Source: Diphasiastrum complanatum
Lineage: Eukaryota > Streptophyta > Lycopodiopsida > Lycopodiales > Lycopodiaceae
DNA: 64,000 nt
Direction: 5' to 3'
Assembly (NCBI GenBank): GCA_029204225.1
Contig: CM055109.1
Coordinates: 39,977,791 to 40,041,790, forward strand
The first letter of the stretch is position 1. Every line of letters starts with the position of its first letter. The position numbers and the translations under genes are program-made. Below, in pieces: positions 23,785 through 35,388 of the stretch. Under the pieces are notes generated by a model that did no database searches, was not told the DNA's origin, and saw only the letters and a list, made by a program, of their open reading frames with translations.

Positions 23785-25024
23785 TCAACCAAATAAAGCA
23801 AGATGGTATATCAAATAATGGAAGATAAGCATAGTGAGAATGTTGGAGTAGGTACCACCTGAAACTTGCCCCTCTTTGCCATGAAAAGTGAGCCACATAG
23901 AAGTCTCATCCTTGCCTCTTGAAGATCCCCTTGAAACCATGTGTTGAGAAGACTCCTCCTCAAGCCTTGGCAAATCTCCATCATGCACTTGGAGTGCTTT
24001 TGGTAGATTTGAGAATCCTACCATCATCCTATGGATTGAGATTAGATCCTCCTTACTCCTTATATGCAAAGGAATATTGAAAAAGCATATGGATCTAAAG
24101 ATCCCCAAAGTATCAATTGCTGCAATCTTCATATCAAGCACCATTGATAAGAGATACCTCCAATTGAACTCTTCAAATAAGAAGTCACATGAAATGGCAC
24201 CATCTTTGCTTCTACATGATGAAATGAGATCATCCAAATGAACAAGATAAGAGAATTGACGAGAAGTACTAGATCTCCTTGGCAATAACTCTCCATGTGC
24301 TTTTGCCAAAGCACCATCTTCATGAGCCTTACCATCTTGGAACATAGGTTGAGGTAGATCAATTGCCTTCTCCTGCTTGAGATGATCCAAACTCCTCTTG
24401 GCCACACTTCCACAAGGATTAGCATCAATCTTGAAAAGATTACCACATCTAGTCCCACTTGCTACCACATCACCATCCCGCTTAACCAAGCAAGCAACTT
24501 TTCCAAAATCAACTTGGAAACCATCATCTAGCATCTTGCCAATACTAATGAGATTCATGGTGAGATTAGGCACAAAAAGTACATCTTCAAGAATCATAGT
24601 GGATTCAACACCAATTGGTACACTACCAATTCCTTCTATATCGCATTCACCATCAATAGGAATGAAAACAAAATTTCTAGACCCATTGTAAGGTGCAAGA
24701 TGAGTGAAAGACTTTCTTGAACTAGTTGTGGATGTTTTTGAGTGCTTTTGTGTACTTGAGTCAAGTTCACCCAAACTTTGTCCTTGCTCAATCTTGGGAT
24801 GAGAGTTTGATCTAGTCTGAGAGAGATTGGTAGAGCTAGTGAGATAGGTCTCACACCAAGCTGCAAGATCTCGTATCGGAGTTGGTAGTACACCTTTTAT
24901 GAATCCATTATTGAGAGAGAGAGGTCGGAATCTAACATGTCCACATGGAAGTTGGTATCCAACATCCATCAGTCCTCTGAGAAATTTGAAAATTAATCCA
25001 GTGCCACGCCAGTGGTTGGTTATC
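23785..25024 (-). pseudogene. Long open frame with Ty1/copia protease-linker remnant
   Basis: An uninterrupted frame of about 413 codons without a convincing ATG start. Its middle part reads SVPIGVESTMILEDVLFVPN, then LTMNLISIGKMLDDGFQVDF and ASGTRCGNLFKID. This is the copia region between the protease and the pre-integrase zinc finger (VLYVP-L--NLLS, then G-R-GNLY). The DSGA protease site is missing upstream, and the LWH-R-GH finger and integrase are missing downstream. The remaining C-terminal 200 residues (for example RYLLSMVLDMKIAAIDTLG and HIRSKEDLISIHRMM) are unfamiliar. It is probably a non-autonomous or chimeric element. The long frame without stops is unusual for such a decayed neighbourhood. 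Confidence 0.6.
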
Positions 25025-26531
25025 AATATTTGCTAGATTACGATGTGTTGGTATCCGACAGAATCTTTTCGACAAATCATCTAGCATTTCGAAATTTGAC
25101 GAATTTTATTTTTTCGCAATTTTTTGTCGCAATATCTATAAAAAAATACCAAATCTTGTAGTTATGTGTTGTTAAATAATTTGCTTATTTTAAGGGCTAT
25201 TAATAGATTATGCATAAATATGAGTTTGTCAACAAGCATTATGTGCAAAACATAAAATGTGAAAGGAAGATGATGTTGTACCAAGGCTCAAGCTAGGATA
25301 TAAAGAATTTTGTGCAAGCCATTCACCTTACACTTTCTTGACGGGCACTTTGCCACACTTCTCGGAAATGCCTATATATGAATATGAATGACTTTCAATA
25401 TGACATCTTTCACAATTATTCAAGTTTTAATAGTTGTTTTCTTTTGTATGTTCTCATTTGTGCAATGAAATGGTGTGTAGGCTATTTTGATTATTTGCTA
25501 AAAGATGAGGCATCATTGTCAAGTGACTTTGATTAATAAAAAGAGTCTTTTGATTTTCTAATTTTACTAAAATGCAATATTTGTTTTTCTATCTTTTTTG
25601 CAATGTGTTAAGCTACTAGTGGTCGGTTATACACAACATATATACAACATAGCAAGTTGAATAGCAACGCTAGTTGGGCAATGCCATGTAAGGGGCAAGC
25701 CCCTAAGATGTCACTTTACAACGGTTGAGAATAGAGCCTCTGCCTAGCTCGCCACATTTAGCAACTCTACCCATACACACCATTGAGATTGAAGTTTTTC
25801 TATTTTCAACAATTTGATGGCCATGCATACTTCAAAGCTTCTCTTGATATATGAATCACCTTGTTCATCTTGCCAAACTACTTGGCTATGTGAGGGGTAT
25901 TAATAGTTAGGGGTATTAATTTTTAATGAGGTTGATAAACCTATAAACCTATAAGGTTTAGAATTCACTTTTTGGGTACGTATTGACTTGCTTTTGGAAA
26001 TTGCAAAACTGATCGATAGTGATCGGCCTTTTTCGACTTTCCTATGAAAGGCAAATGGACTGTGAAAGGTCGAGAAGGCTTCAAAAAGCCCGGCTCCTAT
26101 AGGCTATGATTATTCTAGAAACACTTTTTGAGTTATCTTCAAAATACGTGCATTTCTTTAAGCCTCTCTATTTTCTAATGACTATTCACAAAAAGACCTA
26201 TCCAATGGTCCATGTGAAGTGATAAAGTGGTAATAAGTGCATTTTGTTTAGGCTTCTCTATTTTCTAAGGACTATTCACAAAAAGACCTATCCGGTGACT
26301 TATCCGAGGGTCTCTGTGAAGTGAGAGATTGGTAATGCCACTCTCTAGCTTCACATGGACCCTTGGATGAGCACTTGGTATTTATTGCTGTGTATTTTTC
26401 ATCCTCAAGGCATTCATTCAAGTATATAGAAAATTTAATGATATATATACTTTTGAGACATAATGTCTGTTCTACACTTTCTATTATTGTACTTTGCTTG
26501 CTCTCTTGAACACTGCCCACTTATCAGCTAT
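25025..26531. other. Spacer; 89-bp tandem repeat at about 26,158-26,294
   Basis: No gene was recognised. CTCTATTTTCTAATGACTAT with CACAAAAAGACCTATCC recurs 89 bp later with one change. Nearby GTCCATGTGAAG (26,208) and CTTCACATGGAC (26,349) are inverted, which suggests a small old MITE-like structure. Confidence 0.5.
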
Positions 26532-27275
26532 GCAAGTTGGAAGATGGCAGTTGGAGGGTATTGATCAGAACAGGCTCCACAATTGGAGAACGTGCTTCTC
26601 CTTGCCGATCTCATGTTCCTGTGCATGTGCATCTGTATATCCATTTTGGTTTGTTATCTACTTTTTCTCTCAATAATTTGTTTATGTGTGGGCCGTTAAA
26701 GAACATTGAGATTGTGAAACGCGCCGCACCTCGTATGTGCGGGATTGAGCAGTTTAAGACAGAAGAATATGCAATAAAATGTCTTGGAAGAAAGCGGAGA
26801 CATGAATAATGGATGGGCAGAAAGCAGAATTGTCGTTTCTGGGTTTCCAAGTGAGGGATCATGGATGGTCGGTCCCGCAAGGCTGCTGACTTTATGCCGA
26901 AGCAGACGCCTTTGAGACGTTGAAAATGATGCCTATGCTCTAGCTTTGCTTTTCGAGTGCCGCTTTCTATTCCAGCTTTTGGGTGATTCGTTATACGTTA
27001 TGGGGCCTTATGGGCTATGGAGAGCAGACCTTGAAAATGATTGTAGCTTTGCTTTTCGGTGCTGCTTTTTAGTTTCTACACCAGCTTTTGGGCGTTGCTC
27101 GAGAATCAGATGACAGACAGAGCGTAGTACGTAATGGACTCAGAGCAAAAAAGGCCAAAAGCTCATAATAGAGTCTACTATCTAGATTAACTACCTCTCG
27201 GCCAGCCGCCACAGGCAAGGAGGGGCAACGGCTAGGAATTTGCAACCTCCATTCAAAGGCTTATGTGCATTTTAA
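26532..27275 (+). repeat. Direct repeat R1 flanking expansin copy 2
   Basis: Begins GCAAGTTGGAAGATGGCAGT and matches 30,127-30,850 in the same orientation. Shared blocks include TTGGAGGGTATTGATC, the AGAACGTGCT region, TTGGAAGAAAG and GCTAGNAATTTGCAA. R2 is the upstream flank of expansin copy 2, so R1 is a second copy of that upstream flank, lying beyond the gene's 3' end. Confidence 0.8.
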
Positions 27276-27635
27276 TGAAACATGTCATGTCAAAATTGCA
27301 TGCCAGGCCTAAATGTCAAATTTGAACAAAACATGTGTATATATATGAATAAGAGTTAACTCCGACACATTTGAAGTACATATGTACTATTCTGCTCTGC
27401 CCTCACCACCTCCTACTGCATATTACGGTGGACATTATCTACTGTCCAGAGAAGCTTATGTATACTCTTTTCGTATGATACAGATCAACACTGCAACAAC
27501 AGTGAGCATTTGTACACTTCTCAGCAGCCTTGATCCCTGTCGGCTGTCGCCAATGTATTCATTGTTCCATGATCTCAATAATTCAACGAGATCAATAGTT
27601 TGGATTTATGATTCTTCGGATGCAAGTTTATGGTG

Positions 27636-28991
27636 TCAGCTGAAGTTTACTCTCGCTGAGTATAATGAGCTCGGGGACCAATATCCTGGAATAACGTTAT
27701 CAGCTGTGATGGTTTCTCCAGAAGAGTGAAGTCTGATGGAAAATGGAGCTTGAAGGGGCCCATAGTTCAAACACCAATTGGCTCCCCAAACTTGATACAT
27801 CGGCTGCCATGTTTGAGAACCGGCCTGCAGTATAATGAAACATCTTTGGGTCAGATATATGAATTATCGTACTAGATGCACTAGAAAATAATAGATTGTT
27901 AAGAAGCATAAAATGCGCTTACTGATATCACCATGAAAATATGTCTTAGCATTCGTTATCGGATCGTTAAAGTGAAAAATTTCTGAACCATGAAGTACCT
28001 CCGAGAGCTCCACTGAATCTAAATCACCAGATCCACCAACGTATCTGATCAAAATCGCAAACCAATACGGTGTAGCACCTGCATTGACTTCAAACTCAAG
28101 CCGAGTTCCTTGATAGTCACATTTCACTCTGCATGAAAATCACATCCTTGAGGGCTCAACAATGTATAGCTTTACTGGCATTTGTGTGCCACACTATCAT
28201 AACATGAGAAGCTCCCGGTTGATAAAACCAATAAGCATTACAGAACCTATTGAAGAACGTCCCTTTAATTACAGTGTCATTCGTCCTGCGAACCAAGTTC
28301 TTACTTGCCGCAAAATCAAAGCTTCTGATGCAACAGCAATTGACTTGCAAGCTGAAAAAAAATCACGAAGCGCGAAAAACTCATCCGGATTACCTTTCGT
28401 AAAGAACTTGCACAGCTCCAGAGTTTAACAAAGCTGAACTTCGGCCAGGATTAGCCATTTGGCTGAAAGCCGTTCCACTAAGATCAAAGTGTGTTCTGCC
28501 AGAAGCACAGTACCCACCTGGGCATTCATCAGTTATCACCACTGTCACAGGGTTATTCGAGCAAAGTGCTCCATCCATACACTTTACCTGCAAAGTTGTA
28601 TCAAGGTTTATAAGATAAGTAATGAATTTGCTACCACAAAATGTAAGCAGGAAGAAGCTGCAACCATAATCCCAGAAACATCGAACGTATAGTTGATGAA
28701 GGCCTCCAAACTGCATGCATGGTACAGTTTCATGATGCTAGCCAGCTGGTAAATGAGCTATATCTGTTCATTCACTTTCCATGAAGATCTTCCTATGAGT
28801 TTTAAGATTAGAGTACCCGATAACAGCTGCCACAGCCCTTCCCGTCTCTGAATAGCACAGGACTTCCTGCAGTTACATCCAACCCATAAGGCGTTCCGGG
28901 AAGGCTACCATATCCGCATGCTCCCCCTGTTAAGCAAATGTTAAATAGCAGGAGAGTCAGACGGACCTCGCATCTGAAGACTGACACTCAG

Positions 28992-29065
<74 letters not shown>

Positions 29066-29223
29066 GAGATCTCACCATCTGTGCCAGCTCCATTTGCACT
29101 TCCATACCATGTTGCTGTAGCTGGCTCCCACTCGGCATCATAGCCTGCGTCTACGTCGGTTATCAAAACAACAAGTGTTGCTAGTAAGAGCAACCTAAGC
29201 AAAAAGAATGCGATGCAGGCCAT
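27636..29223 (-). CDS. EXPB: Beta-expansin, copy 2
   Basis: Secreted wall-loosening expansin, closely similar to copy 1. Five exons on the minus strand: 29223-29076, 28926-28817, 28587-28394, 28128-27999 and 27824-27636. All splice sites are GT-AG and the total is 256 residues. The signal peptide ([20 protein letters not shown]) is three residues longer than in copy 1. Domain 1 motifs [30 protein letters not shown] and HFDLSGTAF are all present, as are domain 2 motifs [23 protein letters not shown] and [10 protein letters not shown]. By eye the mature proteins differ at about eleven positions, for example Ser/Ala after WYG, Lys/Arg in domain 1, Asp/Tyr and Ser/Arg near the C-terminus. Exon lengths 2-5 are identical to copy 1. 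An in-frame upstream ATG at 29,277 is also conserved. The gene faces copy 1 tail to tail across about 9.3 kb. Confidence 0.95.
28992..29070. repeat. Compound (GT)n(GA)n microsatellite in expansin copy 2 intron 1
   Basis: On the gene strand this is (TC)n followed by (AC)n next to the donor site, the same arrangement as intron 1 of copy 1. The TC part is longer here and is interrupted by ATC units. Confidence 0.95.
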
Positions 29224-29822
29224 GCTTTTATCTTTGAAGAGGAATGTAGTCCTGTTTTTTGGGCAAATGCAAAACATGAAAAAGGAAACCACAAAATTCT
29301 AAGAAGCAAATTCACTTATTCTGTCTAAAATTTATGAAGGACAAGCTCTTGAGGGGGAAAGTAAGAAGTAAAGCAACACTGTTCAAAGAATGGGGATCCT
29401 ATCAGAGTCATGCCTACAAATAGGACTTGAAGAGAGCAGCTGGGTACTTAAAAGCTACGAATCGACTCCGAGTAATGAAGCAAGGTTACATGGAATCTGA
29501 GATCACTCATCACTCTGCCCAAAGGTTAAAACTTTGAATAGCACATGGAAAACTGCGAAAGAAACTCGGCTGCCACTATCACTATAAAGACATTTAAACT
29601 ACCTGGGCTCATGTTTGTCAATCAAAGTGTCAGTAGTCTTATTACTTAATAGACTTGCGTACATCCCCAAACTACAATGTGAGAAGAAAGTTAGAAACTC
29701 TAAGCTGTGTTGGACTCTTGGGAGAGTCCTGAGTCCTGACTTCTCAAACAGTTAAGAACTCTCTGCAGTTCAAAAAGCCAAGGCAATGGGGATGGACATC
29801 CCAATCAGTGATTCCTATGTCC

Positions 29823-29829
29823 TTTTATA
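29823..29829 (-). promoter_or_regulatory. TATA box, beta-expansin copy 2
   Basis: TATAAAA on the minus strand, in the block CAAACTATAAAAGGAC that aligns with the copy 1 TATA region. It lies about 600 bp before the favoured start codon. Confidence 0.6.
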
Positions 29830-30126
29830 GTTTGGAGTCTGGACGGTTGGAGCAGTTGATGAGTGTCAAGACTGTCAAGTTGTCCACACCGTCAAACAGT
29901 TATATCTGGGTCCTTTACATAAGCACAGTCAGAATGTCACAGTCACTTGACCCTGAGCAGTCAGTAGCATAATAGCTATACATTTTTGGTACATGGCTAC
30001 AAAAACTAGCTACTCTCTCAGATACCAGACTAGCTATTGTCTCAGGGAAGCCATTGACCGTACTTGGAGAAGAGGAAAACTGTGGAGAGTTGCTACTCCC
30101 CACAGTCCAGACTCGACTGCCTTTGG

Positions 30127-30850
30127 GCAAGTTGGAAAGTGGCAGTTGGAGGGTATTGATCACCGCTCGATTATTACAGAACGTGCTGCCCTCGCCATTC
30201 TCATGTGCATTTGCATGTCCATGTCATTCTGATTTTATCCGGTTTTTCAACCAGTAATTCGTTTGTTTATTGTATGGGCAGCTAAACAAATTAGAGCATG
30301 AGATCCGTGCAACTAGTTTGTGCGAGAAGACTATGCAAAAAATGGTTTGGAAGAAAGAAAGAAATAAGTAATGGATAAAGAAAACAAAATTGTCTTTTTG
30401 GGTTTTCCACAAGAGGGATGGTCCCTCAAGGGCTACTCATGTATATCAAACGTTGAAAATAATGGTGGGTTTGCTTGTCTGTGCCTCTTTCTATGGGTGG
30501 AGCTAAACGCCATCTAGAGCTAGTCCTCAACGAGACTTGTAGCCTTGCTTGGTAGAGCTAATTCTCAATGAGATTGTAACCCCACCTTCTAGGTCGTCAA
30601 GCTCTATATGAGAGAGATCATTAGCATGAGGTGCTCTTTTGTCTTTCTTTTTTCTTTTACTTTTGAGGCCAAGCACCATGCTCTCGTGGTCTCATAAGAG
30701 ACTAAGGCTTGCATATAGCTCAACCCCTTTTTACACCAACCTTTGGGTGCAAAGCTAATAGTAGAGTTTAGATTAACCATATGTTGGCAACAAGCAATGA
30801 GAGGGGCCAAAGGCTAGTAATTTGCAAGCTTCTTTCAAAGGGATATGTGT
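30127..30850 (+). repeat. Direct repeat R2 (upstream flank of expansin copy 2)
   Basis: Direct repeat partner of R1. It begins GCAAGTTGGAAAGTGGCAGT, immediately upstream of the conserved expansin promoter. No coding content was recognised. Confidence 0.8.
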
Positions 30851-32169
30851 CTTTCAAACAAAAAGTTAAACTTTCCCTTTATTTGAGAAAGATAAATAGA
30901 AGAGAAATTAAGTTTAATTTCGAAAGTCGCTAATCTTTCAGAAACGTTGGGAAATTGCCAAGAGTCAAAGACGTGTTTTGAAGGATTTATTGTCCCCTGA
31001 CTGACCGAGGCAAGGGTGCATGCATAACCTTGAATGAGGATGTAGGCATGGCCACACCCTCATCCACCAGAGGAGAAGCTTCCATCAAGGTGTACATATC
31101 ATGATGCCACTCTACAATAATGCTCCACGATTAGATGAGGGTGGGACCCTACGTGAACCTTATAAAAAAGGCTCCCCTCATGAAATGCACCATGACATGC
31201 TGTACGAGGGAGGGCATTAGGACATATTGACTCTCCTCCCATCTTCGTGCCCATGTGCATCCTCCTCAATGTCCCGCTAGACATGTGCTTGTGGCCTATC
31301 TTTTCTTGCATTTGACTTTTTTTAGAATAAGTAGCAAATTGACTTCATAAGATGAAATTAACAACCAAAGTTGGTGGCGATAAATGCAAATGCTTTAAGT
31401 GCATGGGTGTTTGAAGGTCTTCGACATTGTTCGGGAAACCTCTTGGGGGTTTCCCTCCAATATCTTGCATAGAAATTGTTGGGTTTTGAAAGAAATTGCT
31501 TTCTAGATCCTACATCTTAAATTACTTGATGGCCAAATACTAGGAATTTACATCAGTAAATTATTTTCCCAAACATTGGTCTTGGGTCACCTAATACTAT
31601 AAACTCATAATTTTTGTATATACTTATACATTTTGGCACATATTGATATTAGTATTAGATATAAGAAATACCAATATATCCATGTCGATGAACTAATATT
31701 AACAGCTAAATTGTAGTACTTAAGTACTTAAGTATGAATATGTGTTCTAGAAGTCTGATAGAGGATTGGCGAGTTCTATGTGAGGTTCTCTGTCTCAGTT
31801 GATGTGGTTTTCTGGCACTTTGATCTATTTTCTATAGTGAATGGAGAATTGATTTGGTGATAGATCTTGAGGCTAATTCTCTCTTTTCTGTATATCACTG
31901 GAGTTGCAAGAAATCATACTTAATCTAGAAGAAGAATTAAAATGGAAACAATAAGAAATAAAAACACACGACATTGGAACAAACGACTGGTACATGCATG
32001 CAGACACATAGAACAACGAATGTGGTCAGTACATCTCAAGATGGAAGCAGGGTTCATGATACTGCCTAAGTCTACTCCCATTCACTACATAATCTAAGGG
32101 GATGCATTTGAGTGTTTTAAGGCAGGCATATTCCTGAAGAAAAGATATGATCAATAATATATGGCCCTT
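30851..32169. other. No gene recognised
   Basis: Intergenic DNA. CAATATGTGC-like and TAGTACTTAAGTACTTAAGTA repeats occur near 31,710. No coding signal was seen. Confidence 0.5.
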
Positions 32170-33960
32170 GCATAGTGAATTTCAGTTTTCCCTTATGTGC
32201 CTTAGCTTGGTATAGGAGAACCTTATCCCCCTCTTTAGACTTCTTGAGTTTGATTAAATGATCATGCTAGTCTTTTCGTCTACGCTTAAGAACCTATTGT
32301 GCATGGACATTGATGGTACAAGTTTCACAAAGCTTTTCAAGATGGAGTAGGCGATTGATTAGGATCTGTTTTGAATCTAACTGTAGATCATAGGCCAGGC
32401 GTAAAGATGGAACATTAAACTCAATCGACATAACTTCTTCTTGTCCATAAGTCAATTGGAAATGTGTAGATTTTGAGAGATTTCAACTAGTTTAGTCAAA
32501 TTTGCTACATTTGTTTATAAGGCAATTGAGGCCAGTTTCATATTAGACTTAGAGTTTGACTTTTCAAAGTCATATTAGTCTAAAAGCATTTGAATAAACA
32601 CTTTCGGAAAGTGTGGGAAAGTTTAGAACACGAGTTTTGGTTAGATTCAATTTGAGTAGTAGAGACATTGAATCTAGTCACAATAATAGTAGGGTTTCAC
32701 ATTATGGAGGGAAACCAAAGTTTGAACTTAGGTTTGGACCTGCTATAAAAGGATGTGACTCATGGGAAGAGGAGTCTTTATCTCTCTCTTATCTCATTCA
32801 TGCTTATACATGGTTTTCTTGGGTTCTACTATCCATTGGTGCACTTACTTGTGATATCTTGCAATTTTGTGTGTAGAATGTTCATTGAATGCTATTTTCA
32901 GATCCACATGTGTGAAATATATTAGCTTACTATTTTTGTATGGATAGAAACTTTATTTTATGTTTTGGTTGATGTTTGATCAAGATCTATTAGAGTTTGC
33001 ATCTCATTCGTAGTGTAGATGTTGGTTTTTCTACATTGGCAAAATTGGTGAGTTGTTGTCTTTCTAACCCAAGATCATTTTATGGATTTGGATCTTAATT
33101 GATCTGAAATCTTTCACATAGATCTAGTAGATTTATTAGGAGTTGTACGATACGCCCAAAGTGCAGCATGTAATTTTAGTTCCCAAACAGATCTACTGGC
33201 CTCTACTGTCTAAGTGAGGATTTCACATAATATCTTATTTGTTGACTCAGCTTGGCCATTACTTTTCCTATGTACCACTAGGAAAGTGGATAATAATATT
33301 GCATTCAAGAAATGTGTTCCCCTATCACTCACGATCTCTAGTGGGCATCCAAAGCGCACTATAACCTGCTTGTAAATTAATTTAGCAATGGATTTTGCAT
33401 CCGCAGATCTAACAACACGAGCTTCAATCCACTTAGTGCAATAGTTAGTGGCTATGATAATATATTAGATTGTGTGAATCTTGCAGCCGGACTAATTGGT
33501 CCCACATAATCAATTCCCCATTTAAAAAATGCTTGCTCAAACTATATGAGATTTAATGGCATTTAATTTTTGAATTGAGGTCACTTCGCTTGCTGACACA
33601 CATCACATGCCATCACGAAATTGTGTATCATAAAGTAATGTTGGCCACCAGAATCCTGCCAACAATATTTTTTGAGATGTTGTCTTAGATGAGAAGTGTC
33701 CACCTCCACATCCTTTATAAGTTAGGGAAATGAAGGGTGTTGTTTCTCCCTCTGTGAGACACCTATGAATGATTTCATGCACCCCTTTTTTATATAGTTG
33801 TCCTACAATGAGGGTTTAAGGAGCTAATTTGTAAATCAAGGCACGTTGAGTGGGTTTAGATAGATTGGGATCAATTTGGCCAGTAGTAAAGTATTCAGTG
33901 ATTTCTCGGGCCCAAACTGGGGTTTAGTCCACCTGTAATATGATGGCATCAAGAAGGTCA
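32170..33960 (-). pseudogene. Ty3/gypsy integrase region, copy A (interrupted)
   Basis: Matches 53,729-54,870 at the nucleotide level (same family and strand). Recognisable parts, reading down the minus strand, are the zinc-binding HHCC finger region, the IDYVGPISPATR-type linker with the first catalytic Asp, the YGxPLEIVSDRG-type second Asp, and the tail that includes the conserved LLYQAKAHKGKL segment. Stops and small indels are frequent. It is split by a 647-bp insertion at 32,472-33,118. Confidence 0.8.
32472..33118 (+). mobile_element. Solo LTR inserted in the gypsy remnant
   Basis: Comparison with the uninterrupted copy at about 54,020 shows a clean insertion flanked by TAGAT (32,467-32,471 and 33,119-33,123). 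A 5-bp target duplication fits LTR-retrotransposon integration. The ends are inverted: TTTGAGAGATTTC against TGTGAAAGATTTC in reverse complement. The right end is CA; the left end appears to be TG mutated to TT. A GCTATAAAAGG TATA box lies at about 32,740. No internal coding sequence is present. Orientation is inferred from the TATA box. Confidence 0.75.
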
Positions 33961-34340
33961 TCATTTACACCTTTTGTTGCAACATCATGCACATTGAAAT
34001 ACATCTAAATTCAGGTTCAATGTTCTAGAATGCATGAGCATGTATTTTTGTCTTGGAACTTCATCAATACAATTTGAGAATGATATAACTGGCAAGGTAT
34101 ACCTTGACATCATTACAATATTTCATATATTGGTGACTCTAATACTTTAACTTGAAAATTATTTTATCATAAATGAAAACATAATTTAACGGTTTGTAGT
34201 TGATATTCAACTTTATTATTATATTTATATCTAATGATGTCTTTTCAAAGTACCAATTATTTTGGAATTGATTGGGTTGATTTTTAATATGTTATAGCCA
34301 TTTGAACCACATGAAGCAAATAAATCTATATAGCATGATT
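33961..34340. other. No gene recognised
   Basis: AT-rich DNA between the gypsy and Helitron-like remnants. Confidence 0.5.
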
Positions 34341-35065
34341 CTAAATTATTTGCAATATTTTTGCCATGAGTAGTACAAATTGAAGACATAATTTTTTTTG
34401 GAGCAATATGTTTACAATGTGTTGTCTTTGTTCATGAACAATTAATTGTCTATATGTATATTCAGCTATATAATTTTTGATGTCTTCTTCAGAATTGATA
34501 ATATTTCTCAAGACACATTCAACAAAATATGATCGTTGAGTGTTGGTTTCATTTATAAGTTCTTTTTCATTTCGAAAGTGAATTTTTTTCAAAAGGATAT
34601 TGAAGAAAAAACCTTCTATTTGATGAGCTGGATGAAAATTTGTACATCGTACTAGTCGATCAATTTTAAATACCGAATTTCCAAGTTGGTCAATATTGTC
34701 AGGTTTGGTTTTGCATGTCGGAAATTTTTTAACAGTGTACATTTTCCAATATTCATAGAACGGAGGTCTTCCAAGGTTGTTTGTCGTGATACGTAAATAT
34801 CAATGGGGTGTAATAGTACAATACTGTTGTAACCAACCATCTTTTTTCGTAGTTGAGGAGGTGATGAGTCTATGTAGTGAACTGATTCACTCCTTTTTAC
34901 AATGGGTATTTGAAGACAACAAAATGCTGCTTCAGATAGAGATACCGGTTTTGTGAGTATTGATGCTGTAATTACTTTCAACATATTGGGATCGACATGA
35001 TCTAGGCCAATACGTTTTGCATCTTTTGTATCGAGATTCATATGGCCCATTGATTCAGATTTCAT
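34341..35065 (-). pseudogene. Helitron-type helicase-associated remnant
   Basis: Two overlapping frames on the minus strand, joined by a frameshift near 34,740. The first contains VSLSEAAFCCLQIPIVKRSE and VHYIDSSPPQLRKKM. This resembles the SAQEAVWRLL-P---SSR-VVFVNT-PP--R region between the Rep and PIF1-like helicase domains of Helitron-like proteins. The second contains VFKIDRLVRCTNFHP followed by GFFFNILLKKIHFRNEKELI and RSYFVECVLRNII, matching the EKYYY-LLLLF-PFRNE-ELI pattern. Walker motifs are not seen. The assignment is by pattern memory only. Neither the TC start nor the CTAG hairpin end of a Helitron was found. Confidence 0.6.
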
Positions 35066-35229
35066 CGCATATTTTAGAAGATAGTATTACCGATTTGTGT
35101 TTGTGATTCTTTGTAAATTCATGTGTGCTTTCCACAAAAGTAGAATGCTTGGGTGATATGGAACAACATTCCTCACATGAGATATAGCTATGGCAGAGGC
35201 ACAGAGGCACGGAGGGAGCCTTGTAGCTT

Positions 35230-35232
<3 letters not shown>

Positions 35233-35270
<38 letters not shown>
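35233..35270. repeat. (GA)19 microsatellite
   Basis: Perfect GA run between the Helitron-like remnant and the coiled-coil gene fragment. Confidence 0.95.
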
Positions 35271-35273
<3 letters not shown>

Positions 35274-35388
35274 CGGAAGGCTAAGGTATTACGAAGGCTA
35301 ATAACGAAAGCTATTTTTTTGTTTGTCCCAACAATCAAACATTTTCTTGATTCCATCTACATTTTCTTAATTCCATCTATATTCGTAG

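Larger units (their letters stand above)
27362..30126 (-). repeat. Inverted duplication, right arm (expansin copy 2)
   Basis: Reverse-complement partner of 15,826-18,640, covering promoter, gene and 3' flank. The 3' flank homology ends at the AGTACATATGTACTATTCTGC block near 27,375. The promoter homology ends at the boundary with direct repeat R2. Confidence 0.88.

Noticed and set aside
26532-30850. R1/R2 as LTRs of a retrotransposon carrying the expansin gene
   Set aside because: The enclosed gene keeps its introns, there is no primer site or polypurine tract at the inner borders, and the repeats do not start TG or end CA.
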